Below are positions 7,008-14,013 of a stretch of DNA of 45,252 bases, in pieces; positions within the stretch are counted from its first letter, which is position 1; each line of letters starts with the position of its first letter. The stretch is from a virus. The stretch lies in IMG/VR virus record IMGVR_UViG_3300034358_000012, positions 1-45,252 of that record; one strand, given 5' to 3'. The translations under genes and the position numbers were made by a program. Under the pieces are notes generated by a model. That model was not told the DNA's origin. It searched no databases and worked only from the letters and a program-made list of their open reading frames with translations.

Positions 7008-7556
7008 ATGAAACATACTTTCCAAAACGCCCGCATTTCCTTCCCGAACATCTTCGAACCCAAGGCATCTGAAAGCGGTTCGCTGCAGTTCAGCGCGGCT
7101 TTCCTGTTCGACGCTGCACACCCAGGTATCGCAGGCCTCGATGCAGTAATCGACCAGGTGGGTAAAGCCAAGTGGGGCGACAAGTGGGGCGCGGTCAAGA
7201 AGGAACTTAAAGCCGGCGACAAGCTGTTGACTCACAACGGCGACAGCAAAGCCTCCCTGGCCGGCTACGAAGGCAACATTTACTTCAACGCCTACAACAC
7301 TGTGCGACCTACCGTCGTAGACCGCGATCGTAGCCCACTGGTAGCCGCTGACGGCAAACCGTACTCGGGTTCTTACGTCAACGTGATCATTGACGTGTGG
7401 GCGCAGGAGAACAAGTACGGGAAGCGCGTCAACGCACAGCTTCAGGGCATCCAGTTCGTCAAAGACGGCGAAGCGTTCTCCGGTGGCGGCACCTCGGCAG
7501 ACGCCAGCGACTTCGAAGAGATCGCAGACGGCGCGGACGCGGACGACCTGGCATGA
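7008..7556 (+). CDS. DUF2815 (Enc34-type) single-stranded DNA-binding protein
   Basis: A 182-residue protein of the DUF2815 family. The start ARISFPNIFEPKA and the later FNAYNTVRPTVVDRD are hallmarks, and the Enc34 phage member of this family has been shown to be an OB-fold ssDNA-binding protein. The C-terminus is strongly acidic (ADGADADDLA), as in SSBs that recruit partners by their tails. It should coat ssDNA during phage replication and work with the nuclease before it and the split polymerase after it. Confidence 0.88.
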   Translation: MKHTFQNARISFPNIFEPKASESGSLQFSAAFLFDAAHPGIAGLDAVIDQVGKAKWGDKWGAVKKELKAGDKLLTHNGDSKASLAGYEGNIYFNAYNTVRPTVVDRDRSPLVAADGKPYSGSYVNVIIDVWAQENKYGKRVNAQLQGIQFVKDGEAFSGGGTSADASDFEEIADGADADDLA

Positions 7557-7756
7557 GCAAATCATCGAGTTCTTCCAGTGGCGTTAGCGCAATTGGTTTG
7601 CTCGGTCTCCTGTTCGTAGGTCTGAAGCTGACCGGTTACATCGATTGGAGCTGGTGGTGGGTAACAGCACCGTTCTGGGGCGGCCTATCCGCGGTGGCGT
7701 TCTTCCTCGCTGTGATCGGCGTAGGGATTCTGTTCGCTAAGATCTTCAGCCGGTAA
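7553..7756 (+). CDS. Two-span membrane protein (Fragile-X-F-like)
   Basis: A 67-residue protein with a serine-rich start and two membrane segments (about 11-28 and 37-62) around IDWSWWWVTAPFW. The WSWWWV core is the mark of a small phage/bacterial membrane family usually labelled transmembrane Fragile-X-F protein; that name carries no function. It is the last gene before a terminator. Confidence 0.75.
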   Translation: MSKSSSSSSGVSAIGLLGLLFVGLKLTGYIDWSWWWVTAPFWGGLSAVAFFLAVIGVGILFAKIFSR

Positions 7757-7778
7757 AGGTTATCCGTATAACCATTCG

Positions 7779-7805
7779 AAAAGCCCGGCTTGCGTCGGGC
7801 TTTTT
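7779..7805 (+). terminator. Intrinsic terminator
   Basis: AAAAGCCCG and CGGGCTTTT form a nine-pair stem (7779-7787 with 7796-7804) followed by a short run of T. It lies 22 bases after the membrane-protein stop and directly before promoter P3, cleanly separating two plus-strand operons. Confidence 0.85.
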
Positions 7806-7809
7806 GTTG

Positions 7810-7857
7810 ACCGCTCGTCGGGATACGCAAGACAATACAAGTAACACGTTGTACAGT
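7810..7857 (+). promoter_or_regulatory. Early promoter P3 with upstream ACCGCTCGTC box
   Basis: ACCGCTCGTC (7810-7819) precedes GTTGTACA (7848-7855) by 38 bases; -35-like AAGACA (7829-7834) and -10-like TACAGT (7852-7857) are 17 apart. It is the third member of the P1/P2 class and follows straight after a terminator, which strongly supports a promoter here. Confidence 0.6.
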
Positions 7858-7892
7858 TGGCTTATCGAAAACAAATAGTAGGGAGAAGGGAA

Positions 7893-8441
7893 ATGATCGA
7901 TTCACGGGTTATCAAGGCCGCAACGTTCTTCGCAGCCAAGAAGGATATTCGCAGTTATCTAAACGGCGTTTGGATTGAGTCGAAAGACGGCAAGAAAACT
8001 CACGTTCTCGCTACTGACGGCAATCGCATGTTTGCGCATACCGTTGAAGGAACGGGCGATCCTTGCCGGTTCCGTCTTAGCGGCGCTACGCTCGCTGCTG
8101 TTCTCGGCGACGCATACTTCCATATCACTGCCGAGGGTAAGGTACTTCTGCATAATGGTGCCGTGCTGCCCTTCGACGAAGAGCCCGGTAATTACCCGGA
8201 TTGGCGTCGCGTTGTTCCTCGCCAAGTATCCGGCGAACCAAACACCTTTCCACTTCACCGGATGGCCGACGTGGAAAAAGCATTCAAGGCGCTCAAAGTG
8301 AAGCCGGAGCGTTACCGGATCGCCTTCAACGGACAATCGCCGTCGGTTATCACCCACCTGGACGTGCCCGAGATGCTTATTGTCCAAACCGGATTCAAAC
8401 CGCTTAAAGATCTTGATATCGACTACTTAGCTATCTTGTAG
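7893..8441 (+). CDS. Beta sliding-clamp-like protein, single-module length
   Basis: A 182-residue protein; the ATG at 7893 follows a GGGAGAAGGG site. SYLNGVWIES and HVLATDGNRMFAH match the conserved turn of bacterial DnaN clamps (LNGV...ATDGHR). Host DnaN is about 366 residues with three domains; here only about half that length is present. It might form a higher-order ring or block the host clamp rather than replace it. It lies at the head of the operon with the split polymerase, so a clamp or clamp-loader-related role is likely. Confidence 0.65.
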   Translation: MIDSRVIKAATFFAAKKDIRSYLNGVWIESKDGKKTHVLATDGNRMFAHTVEGTGDPCRFRLSGATLAAVLGDAYFHITAEGKVLLHNGAVLPFDEEPGNYPDWRRVVPRQVSGEPNTFPLHRMADVEKAFKALKVKPERYRIAFNGQSPSVITHLDVPEMLIVQTGFKPLKDLDIDYLAIL

Positions 8442-8450
8442 GAGCAAGAA

Positions 8451-8567
8451 ATGAACATCACATTCAGCGTCCAGTGCTACAAGAAGCTCCGCGCCAAGTG
8501 GTATAAACCCGCCGCCGCGCTCTACGCGGCCAGGTTCTACAAATCCCGTTATCCGTTCATCAAGTAG
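8451..8567 (+). CDS. Small basic protein
   Basis: A 38-residue, strongly basic and aromatic protein (CYKKLRAKWYKP ... ARFYKSRYPFIK), with a clear AGGAG site before the ATG. No family recognised. The charge suggests binding to nucleic acid or membrane. Confidence 0.5.
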   Translation: MNITFSVQCYKKLRAKWYKPAAALYAARFYKSRYPFIK

Positions 8568-8578
8568 GGAGAAGCGAA

Positions 8579-8773
8579 ATGAACCTCGAAGAGGCTCGCG
8601 CCAAGATTAACGCTCTTCTAGACCTAGTTGATGCAGGCGCTGAATGCGATGTTACGGAAATCGTTATGCAGGAGATCGAGCCGCATAAAAACACGCCTCG
8701 GTACTTTGCCCCTCGGTATCGACTGGTCGTAGACTTAGAAATTCTAAAACTCAAGGAAGCCGCCAAATGCTAA
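8579..8773 (+). CDS. Hypothetical protein
   Basis: A 64-residue protein, helical at both ends, with a good GGGAGAAG site. It overlaps the next gene by seven bases. No recognisable domain. Confidence 0.6.
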   Translation: MNLEEARAKINALLDLVDAGAECDVTEIVMQEIEPHKNTPRYFAPRYRLVVDLEILKLKEAAKC

Positions 8774-8913
8774 CCCCAATCGTTCTTAACGGTTACGTCC
8801 AGTGGGTTCATCCGTGGCGCGCTGCCCAAGGCCAAGCCGCCCTTCTGTACGGTGAAGACTTCAACTCTCCATACTGCCCAATTCAATTCGAGGTGCGCAA
8901 TGACAGCGTTTGA
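8767..8913 (+). CDS. Small hypothetical protein
   Basis: A 48-residue reading frame overlapping both neighbours. It has two tryptophans in VQWVHPWRA and ends in NDSV. Its position in an unbroken chain of overlapping genes supports it; nothing else does. Confidence 0.45.
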   Translation: MLTPIVLNGYVQWVHPWRAAQGQAALLYGEDFNSPYCPIQFEVRNDSV

Positions 8914-9052
8914 ACAAGGCTACGCGGCCTTCCTGAAAGGCTTGCAGCGCGACGAGAACCCCTTTGATAAAGAGACCTGTTCATTCTCCCTGAAGCGTTG
9001 GGCGGACGGATGGAACAAAGCCTACCGGGCGCGCCAGGAGAAGCAGACATGA
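8900..9052 (+). CDS. Rmf/CrpP-like small protein
   Basis: A 50-residue protein with EQGYAAFLKGLQRDENPF followed by LKRWADGWNKAY. The spacing of GY-x-A...G...NPF...W-x2-GW matches the ribosome modulation factor/CrpP family, whose host member (Rmf) dimerises ribosomes in stationary phase; CrpP-like members occur on mobile elements. It could tune host translation or stress state during infection (inference). It overlaps neighbours on both sides. Confidence 0.55.
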   Translation: MTAFEQGYAAFLKGLQRDENPFDKETCSFSLKRWADGWNKAYRARQEKQT

Positions 9053-9150
9053 TTTGGTATTTCTCGATCGGCGTTTTGCTTTTATCAGTCGGCGTATCGC
9101 TGTTAGCTGGCGCCGCGATCAAGTGGGCAGACGGGGAGGATGTGTTGTGA
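9049..9150 (+). CDS. Single-span membrane peptide
   Basis: A 33-residue peptide: MIWYFSIGVLLLSVGVSLLA is hydrophobic, then a short polar tail ending DGEDVL. The start overlaps the previous stop (ATGA), and its own stop overlaps the GTG of the next gene. Coding context is good although the product is tiny. Confidence 0.5.
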   Translation: MIWYFSIGVLLLSVGVSLLAGAAIKWADGEDVL

Positions 9151-9440
9151 ATATCGATCCAGATCTCGTTATGGACATGCGTAAGCAGGGTAAATCATGG
9201 AACGAACTCGCGGCCGAGTTCTGCACTACGGTGTACAGGTTGCGCAAAGAACTTACCGCTGCCGGCAAGCAGCACTGGAGGCGTTACACGGACGGCGGAC
9301 GATTCTCGAATAGGCTGCTCAGCCCGTACCAACTGCAGCGCATGAAACGCCTCAAGGCAGCCGGCGCAACGTGGAAAGAACTTAGCAAACTGACAGGCAT
9401 CGATCCAACCAGGTTGGAACGCTATGTCAATCACCACTGA
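9147..9440 (+). CDS. Two-HTH DNA-binding protein
   Basis: A 97-residue protein starting with GTG at 9147, with GGGGAGGA six bases upstream. It contains two similar helix-turn-helix-like halves: MRKQGKSWNELAAEF...RLRKEL (about 10-42) and LKAAGATWKELSKLTGIDPT (about 68-90). The G-x-x-W-x-E-L pattern in both suggests internal duplication. It may be a transcription factor of the middle genes or a DNA-binding accessory factor. Confidence 0.65.
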   Translation: MNIDPDLVMDMRKQGKSWNELAAEFCTTVYRLRKELTAAGKQHWRRYTDGGRFSNRLLSPYQLQRMKRLKAAGATWKELSKLTGIDPTRLERYVNHH

Positions 9441-9451
9441 GACGACGGGAT

Positions 9452-9598
9452 ATGCGAAATAAAAAAGCTATCCCCCTGGCCGACTTGGCCTTCGCGTATG
9501 AGCTTTACTGCCAGGGGTTGCCGTGGAAGTCCATAACTCGCCACGTATCAGGGGAACGTACCGCGCTTATCAAGGGCATCGCCCGGCGCATGAATTAA
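9452..9598 (+). CDS. Small HTH-like protein
   Basis: A 48-residue protein. AYELYCQGLPWKSITRHV has the same spacing as the two HTH halves of the protein just before it (G-x-x-W...), so this looks like a third, separate copy of that module. It probably binds DNA. The ATG has no strong ribosome-binding site. Confidence 0.5.
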   Translation: MRNKKAIPLADLAFAYELYCQGLPWKSITRHVSGERTALIKGIARRMN

Positions 9599-9609
9599 GG
9601 AGAGCTTAA

Positions 9610-9912
9610 ATGTCAGAACAAATAACTTGGACACACGTTGATAAGCTAGTACGCAAGATGCACGACGATCTAGGAATGCGGCCTATCGGCCTTACTGATG
9701 CGGAAGTGACGCACGCGTTTATTCAGTGGTTAATGCGACGTAGCAAGGAGATCCAGCACGATTCCGGACGCTTGGAACAACGCGCCGATATGCTAGAGAT
9801 CGAGCTTAGCAAATTGCGTAACGCTCCGAAGTCGAAGACCAAACAGCGCTTGGCGAAGCTCGAGGAGCAAGTATCTGAAATGCAACAGAGGCTCGAGCGC
9901 AACTGCATATGA
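9610..9912 (+). CDS. Coiled-coil protein upstream of polymerase
   Basis: A 100-residue protein; AAGGAG precedes the ATG. Residues about 52-98 form a long coiled coil (LEQRADMLEIELSKL, then LAKLEEQVSEMQQRLE). It overlaps the polymerase exonuclease gene by four bases. No known family. Confidence 0.65.
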   Translation: MSEQITWTHVDKLVRKMHDDLGMRPIGLTDAEVTHAFIQWLMRRSKEIQHDSGRLEQRADMLEIELSKLRNAPKSKTKQRLAKLEEQVSEMQQRLERNCI

Positions 9913-10982
9913 ACCTCGACAAGTGCATTTTCCTCGACACGGAAACCTTCTGCGAAACGCCGATCAACAACGGCACGCACCGTTATGCAGAAGGCGCCGA
10001 GATCATCATGTGGCAGTGGGCGGTCGGCGATGGGCCTGTGATCATTCGCGACGGGGATGAAGACATAAGCGACTTGCTCGCGCTCTTAGAGGACGAAAGT
10101 TATGAAGTGGTCATCCACAATTCTGCGTTTGATCGGAATGTCATCCGACACGCAACCGGAATAGTTATCCCCGTTGATCGAGTCTTCGACACCATGGTCT
10201 GCGCAATGGCTCACAGCTTGCCAGGGGCGCTCGGCACACTATGTTCCATTCTTGGCGTCGCCACCGATAAAGCCAAAGACAAGGAAGGTAGAACGTGGAT
10301 CTCCCTTTTCTGCAAGCCGCAGCCCAAGGGTCGCAAGATACTCCGTGCTACGAAGCACACCCACCCGGTCGAGTGGCAGCGCTTCCGCGACTACGGCGGC
10401 CTTGACATCGAGGCGATGCGCGAGATCTACAAAAAGCTGCCTCGCTGGAACTACCGGGGCGCAGAACGCGAACTATGGATGCTCGACCAGAAGATCAACG
10501 AACGCGGCGTGCTGATGGACCTGGACTTAGCGCACGCTGCGATCAGAGCTTCGGATCGTGCACAGAAGATCCACGCGGCCGACGCAGTGCGTTTGACCGA
10601 TGGCGCCGTGACCAGTGCCAACCAGCGCGACAAGATGCTGGAGCACATCCTGGAGGCTTACGGCGTCGGACTCCCCGATCTGCAGATCAGTACGCTGGAG
10701 CGCCGCATCGATGATCCGGATTTGCCGGTTGAGTTGCGCGAACTGCTGGCAGTTCGGCTGCAGGCCAGCAAGACCAGTGTTTCGAAGTACAAACGCGTTC
10801 TGAACGGGGTTAGTGCTGACGGCAGGCTGCGAGGGCTTCTAGCGTTCTGTGGCGCGTTGCGCACGGGACGGTGGGCGGGTCGCCTATGGCAGCCGCAGAA
10901 CCTAGCTAGACCTACGATCAAGAACAAAGAAATAGAACTGTGGATTGAAGCCCTTAAAAATGACGCGGAAGACCTTGTATGA
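9909..10982 (+). CDS. Family A DNA polymerase, N-terminal part (3'-5' exonuclease and thumb)
   Basis: A 357-residue protein. LDTET (Asp10, Glu12) is the Exo I motif of DnaQ-like proofreading domains, and VIHNSAFDRNVI fits Exo II. The part from about residue 180 (GAERELWMLDQKINERGVLM) is the thumb of phage Pol I enzymes. Residues 318-335 (TGRWAGRLWQPQNLAR) are the motif that precedes the palm. The protein stops just before motif A, which appears in the separate gene at 12134. In related phage enzymes known to me these parts lie in one chain. The stop overlaps the ATG of the inserted methyltransferase (GTATGACC). Confidence 0.88.
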   Translation: MNLDKCIFLDTETFCETPINNGTHRYAEGAEIIMWQWAVGDGPVIIRDGDEDISDLLALLEDESYEVVIHNSAFDRNVIRHATGIVIPVDRVFDTMVCAMAHSLPGALGTLCSILGVATDKAKDKEGRTWISLFCKPQPKGRKILRATKHTHPVEWQRFRDYGGLDIEAMREIYKKLPRWNYRGAERELWMLDQKINERGVLMDLDLAHAAIRASDRAQKIHAADAVRLTDGAVTSANQRDKMLEHILEAYGVGLPDLQISTLERRIDDPDLPVELRELLAVRLQASKTSVSKYKRVLNGVSADGRLRGLLAFCGALRTGRWAGRLWQPQNLARPTIKNKEIELWIEALKNDAEDLV

Positions 10983-12100
10983 CCGCTTATTATAACGAGT
11001 TTGACCCCTACGCAGCCCAGTGGCTGCGCAACCTTATTGCTGCCGGGCACATCGCGCCGGGCATCGTAGACGAACGGAGCATTGAAGATGTCACACCCGC
11101 AGACCTTGCCGGATTTACCCAGTGCCATTTCTTTGCCGGGATCGGTGTCTGGAGCCTCGCTTTGCGAAAAGCCGGATGGCCTGATGATCGCCCAGTATGG
11201 ACCGGTAGCTGCCCATGTCAGCCTTTCAGCGCGGCAGGCGCTGGAGCTGGGTTTGCGGACCCAAGGCACCTTTGGCCAAGCTTCGCCTGGCTCATCGGCC
11301 AGTGCAAACCTCCAGTCCTCTTTGGAGAGCAAGTTGCGAGCAAGGCTGTCGAGCCTTGGGTCGACCTTGTACACGCTGACATGGAAGCCTTGGACTACGC
11401 CTTCGGGGTCGTCCCGTTTCCGTCTGCGGGCGTCGGTGCGCCGCATATCCGAGACAGATTGTTCTGGGTGGCCGACTCCAACATGCAATGCCAAGAATCA
11501 GCCGGAGACGCAAAGAGGGCTGGAAACTCTAGCAGGCATGTGCAAGTTAACCGCCTGGCCGACACCGACCGTTGGCAATGCGATGGGGTCGCAGAGTTGC
11601 GCGGGGATGAGTGCAACAGGAAAAATGCCGGATGGGCGGAAGGTTTCTGTCAGCCTGAATCATGTGGCGACGTTCGCGGACTGGCCAACGCCGATGGCGG
11701 GGACGCCGGCGCAGAACGGCAACAACGCGGCGGGGAACAACGATTCCAGCCGCAAGACGGTGGACGTGGTGGCCTGGAACCTGGGCGTGTGGACGACGCC
11801 GCAGGCTCACGACACCAGTGGCCGGTCGAAAACCCAGAAGGCGATCCACGGGACCAAACACGGCTGCGCCTGTCTGGTGAGGGACACGGACAAGATCAAC
11901 ACGGACCAGCCGGCCCGACTAACGGCTTCTGGGCAGATGCTGACTGGCTCAGCTGCAGGGATGGAAAGTGGCGGCCAGTTGAACCCGGCACATTCCCGCT
12001 GGCTCATGGGGCTGCCTCCCGAGTGGGACGATTGCGCGCCTATGGAAACGCTATCAATGCTGAAGCGGCGCACGAATTCATCGCAGCGTACCTGGCGTGA
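10979..12100 (+). CDS. C5-cytosine DNA methyltransferase inserted between polymerase parts
   Basis: A 373-residue protein with the C5-methyltransferase motifs in order: I ([12 protein letters not shown], 51-62, SAM binding), IV ([12 protein letters not shown], 76-87, catalytic Cys80), VI (GEQV, 116-119), VIII (IRDRLFWVA, 157-165), a variable target-recognition region (about 166-310) and X ([11 protein letters not shown], 351-361). The variable region contains repeated LADTD/LANAD-type segments. It methylates cytosine in DNA, most likely phage DNA, to resist host restriction. No cognate nuclease is seen. It starts inside the stop of the polymerase N-part. Nearly its whole length also carries a second open frame (11088-12137). 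Confidence 0.9.
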   Translation: MTAYYNEFDPYAAQWLRNLIAAGHIAPGIVDERSIEDVTPADLAGFTQCHFFAGIGVWSLALRKAGWPDDRPVWTGSCPCQPFSAAGAGAGFADPRHLWPSFAWLIGQCKPPVLFGEQVASKAVEPWVDLVHADMEALDYAFGVVPFPSAGVGAPHIRDRLFWVADSNMQCQESAGDAKRAGNSSRHVQVNRLADTDRWQCDGVAELRGDECNRKNAGWAEGFCQPESCGDVRGLANADGGDAGAERQQRGGEQRFQPQDGGRGGLEPGRVDDAAGSRHQWPVENPEGDPRDQTRLRLSGEGHGQDQHGPAGPTNGFWADADWLSCRDGKWRPVEPGTFPLAHGAASRVGRLRAYGNAINAEAAHEFIAAYLA

Positions 12101-12137
12101 AATTGCCGACGACTATCTGTACGGGGATCTCGTATGA
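11088..12137 (+). CDS. Overprinted frame on the methyltransferase gene
   Basis: A 349-residue frame shifted relative to the methyltransferase and overlapping it by over 1,000 bases. The ATG at 11088 has GGAG eight bases upstream, a fair ribosome-binding site. The product is rich in Ser, Thr and Pro, holds repeated WPTP segments and ends with [20 protein letters not shown]. Similar WPTP...[11 protein letters not shown] proteins are, to my knowledge, often predicted beside phage cytosine methyltransferases, without a known function. Its stop overlaps the ATG of the polymerase C-part, so translation of this frame could deliver ribosomes to that gene. It could also be a by-product of the repeated methyltransferase sequence. 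Confidence 0.55.
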   Translation: MSHPQTLPDLPSAISLPGSVSGASLCEKPDGLMIAQYGPVAAHVSLSARQALELGLRTQGTFGQASPGSSASANLQSSLESKLRARLSSLGSTLYTLTWKPWTTPSGSSRFRLRASVRRISETDCSGWPTPTCNAKNQPETQRGLETLAGMCKLTAWPTPTVGNAMGSQSCAGMSATGKMPDGRKVSVSLNHVATFADWPTPMAGTPAQNGNNAAGNNDSSRKTVDVVAWNLGVWTTPQAHDTSGRSKTQKAIHGTKHGCACLVRDTDKINTDQPARLTASGQMLTGSAAGMESGGQLNPAHSRWLMGLPPEWDDCAPMETLSMLKRRTNSSQRTWREIADDYLYGDLV

Positions 12138-13126
12138 CCACGGTTATGGAAGCCTGCAGCAGCGCCACACGCGGCTGTGTGATCGCGCCCAAAGGTAAGA
12201 AGCTGGTAGTGGCCGACTTGAGCAACATCGAGGGTCGCAAGCTCGCTTGGCTGGCCGGCGAAGAGTGGAAGCTTCAAGCGTTCCGCGACTTCGACGCCGG
12301 CCAAGGGTTCGACCTATACAAACTTGCCTACGCGAAAGCGTTCGGCATCGATCCTGCCGACGTGGACGGTGACATGCGCCAGATCGGCAAGACGATGGAA
12401 CTCGCATTGGGCTACGCCGGCGGCGTAGGTGCGTTCATTACCTTTTCGCTCGCGTTTAACATCGACCTAGAAGCAATGGCCGATAAGGCGATCAACGCGA
12501 TTCCTGATAGCACTTTGCACGAGGCTAAAGACTTCCTTGAATGGCAATTGAGTAAAGGCAAAAGTCAATACGGGCTTAGCGATTCAGCGTTCATCGTCTG
12601 CGAAGCTTTCAAACGCCTGTGGCGTGAAGCGCATCCGAACACTGTCAGTTACTGGAAGGAGCTGGAGAACGCTTGCCGCAACGCGATCAACAATCCAGGT
12701 CAAACGCTGACCTGCCGCCGCCACAAGATCCGCCGCGATGGCGCATGGCTTCGTGTGATGCTGCCGAGCGGCCGTTACCTGTGCTACCCATCACCCCGCG
12801 TCGAAGACGACGGGCAGATCACTTACATGGGCATCAACCAGTACAGCCGCAAGTGGGAACGGCTGCGGACCTACTCCGGCAAGCTGGCGGAAAACGTGAC
12901 GCAGGCCAGTGCGCGGGATGTATTGGCCTATCGCATGCCGGATATCGAGAAAGCCGGTTATGAAATCGTTCTGACCGTCCACGATGAAATAATCAGCGAA
13001 GCGCCGGACACCGACGAGTACACGCACGAACACCTGGCCGAACTGATGTCCGCCGGTTGCGACTGGACAGAAGGCTTACCGCTAGCCGCCGCCGGCTTCG
13101 AAGCGTATCGCTACCGGAAAGGTTGA
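12134..13126 (+). CDS. Family A DNA polymerase, C-terminal part (palm and fingers)
   Basis: A 330-residue protein holding all three polymerase motifs: A ([11 protein letters not shown], Asp28 and Glu33), B ([16 protein letters not shown], Arg82, Lys86, Tyr94) and C (VHDEI, His283-Asp284-Glu285). It therefore has both catalytic aspartates but no exonuclease and no thumb, which are supplied by the gene at 9909. The first residues ([12 protein letters not shown]) match the loop just before motif A in intact phage enzymes. The ATG overlaps the stop of the overprinted frame. An active enzyme probably needs association of the two chains. Confidence 0.9.
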   Translation: MTTVMEACSSATRGCVIAPKGKKLVVADLSNIEGRKLAWLAGEEWKLQAFRDFDAGQGFDLYKLAYAKAFGIDPADVDGDMRQIGKTMELALGYAGGVGAFITFSLAFNIDLEAMADKAINAIPDSTLHEAKDFLEWQLSKGKSQYGLSDSAFIVCEAFKRLWREAHPNTVSYWKELENACRNAINNPGQTLTCRRHKIRRDGAWLRVMLPSGRYLCYPSPRVEDDGQITYMGINQYSRKWERLRTYSGKLAENVTQASARDVLAYRMPDIEKAGYEIVLTVHDEIISEAPDTDEYTHEHLAELMSAGCDWTEGLPLAAAGFEAYRYRKG

Positions 13127-13135
13127 CGGCGAGTT

Positions 13136-13176
13136 CTATCTAGGAATACTATCTAGATTCTAAGGTTTCTAGATAG
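13136..13176. repeat. Direct and inverted CTATCTAG repeats after the polymerase
   Basis: CTATCTAG occurs at 13136-13143 and 13149-13156, and its inverse CTAGATAG at 13169-13176. The second and third form an eight-pair stem with a 12-base loop. They fill the only gap between the polymerase and the next gene. This may be an operator for a dimeric regulator or an RNA hairpin controlling mRNA stability; no T-run follows, so it is not a standard terminator. Confidence 0.6.
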
Positions 13177-13186
13177 GTTAAATGCG

Positions 13187-13342
13187 ATGCGCGAACAAGT
13201 ATATTTCGGTCGGCTTTGCCCGAAGCACCCTGAGTTAAAAGGGGAACGATGGATCAAGTCCTACCGCTGCGTTGAATGCCTGCGGATCTACCAGAAGTCA
13301 TATCGCGATGCGAAAAAGGAGAAGGGCGATGTATCGATTTGA
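13187..13342 (+). CDS. Small zinc-binding protein
   Basis: A 51-residue protein: LCPKHPELKGERW and YRCVECLRIYQ provide a Cys-x2-His and a Cys-x2-Cys pair. A longer start at 13182 is in another frame and closes at once. The pattern is like the zinc knuckles that accompany HNH nucleases, but no HNH is present. It overlaps the next gene by 14 bases. Confidence 0.6.
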   Translation: MREQVYFGRLCPKHPELKGERWIKSYRCVECLRIYQKSYRDAKKEKGDVSI

Positions 13343-13505
13343 AAGCGCAGACGCCGTTATTCGACAACTGGCCGATACGCATGCGAAGAGAGTTACCTGC
13401 CCGGTTTGCGCGGCCGTAGTCGGTGAACCCTGCCGCAGAGAAGGTTTTCGACCCCATGTAGCTCGGACGAAGAAAGCCAATAAGACGGAGTACGCAAAAT
13501 GTTAG
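13329..13505 (+). CDS. Small zinc-finger protein
   Basis: A 58-residue protein with CPVCAAVVGEPCRREG and a later HVARTK: three cysteines plus a histidine in the order seen in a short zinc-finger family of phages and bacteria (CPxC...GxPC...HxxR). AAGGAGAAGG lies before the ATG. Probably binds nucleic acid. Confidence 0.65.
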   Translation: MYRFESADAVIRQLADTHAKRVTCPVCAAVVGEPCRREGFRPHVARTKKANKTEYAKC

Positions 13506-13819
13506 AACGCGATATCGAAGCGTACCTCGTCAAGCGCTGCAAAGAGATTGGCGCGCTGTGCGACAAGTTCACCAGTCCCCAGCGACGTTCGGTGCCTGAT
13601 CGGATGATCACGTTCAATGGCCGCGTGTTGTTCGTTGAGCTGAAAGCGACCAGCAAAAAGCCTACCGAAGCTCAGGTGCGCGACCACGAGCGTCGCCGTG
13701 CTGCGGGTGCCGAAGTGGTTTGGCTGGATAGTAAAGCGGGCGTAGAGGCTGCTATCGAAGATATGTACGTCCATAAGTGGGCGGTAAACGTCGACGATGA
13801 ATTTAAGGTGATTGTCTAA
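13499..13819 (+). CDS. VRR-NUC domain nuclease
   Basis: A 106-residue protein that is nearly all VRR-NUC domain. VPDRMITF provides the Asp and FVELKATSKKPTEAQ the E-x-K of the PD-(D/E)XK core. Stand-alone phage members are thought to act as structure-specific nucleases, cutting branched DNA during replication or packaging. It sits directly before the SNF2 helicase, a pairing common in phages. Confidence 0.88.
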   Translation: MLERDIEAYLVKRCKEIGALCDKFTSPQRRSVPDRMITFNGRVLFVELKATSKKPTEAQVRDHERRRAAGAEVVWLDSKAGVEAAIEDMYVHKWAVNVDDEFKVIV

Positions 13820-14013
13820 TGGACAACTCAGAAGGTTTTTACGGTAAGTGCTCGATCTCCGAGGACACGCTAGCCGGTTCGGTAGATATCGACGGCGACC
13901 TGTTCCTTATGGTTTACCAAAACGGTGAAGGCGTCGGTTCAGTTGTTTTTACGCCGGAACAAGCACGAGCGTTACGCGATTGGTTGTCAAAGGAATTCCC
14001 AGATGGCAATTGA
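13819..14013 (+). CDS. Hypothetical protein between nuclease and helicase
   Basis: A 64-residue acidic protein starting in a TAATG overlap. DGDLFLMVYQ and SVVFTPEQARALRDWL suggest a small beta-sheet plus a helix. It overlaps the helicase start by 11 bases. No known family. Confidence 0.65.
   Translation: MDNSEGFYGKCSISEDTLAGSVDIDGDLFLMVYQNGEGVGSVVFTPEQARALRDWLSKEFPDGN

Noticed and set aside
6276-7565. A 429-codon open frame on the minus strand opposite the nuclease and SSB genes
   Set aside because: It runs antisense across three clear genes, has no ribosome-binding site or known motif, and its length is explained by codon bias of the genes on the other strand.
10979-12133. Intron or intein in the polymerase gene
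   Set aside because: The insert encodes a complete methyltransferase with its own start and stop; removal does not restore the polymerase frame, and no splicing motifs are visible.
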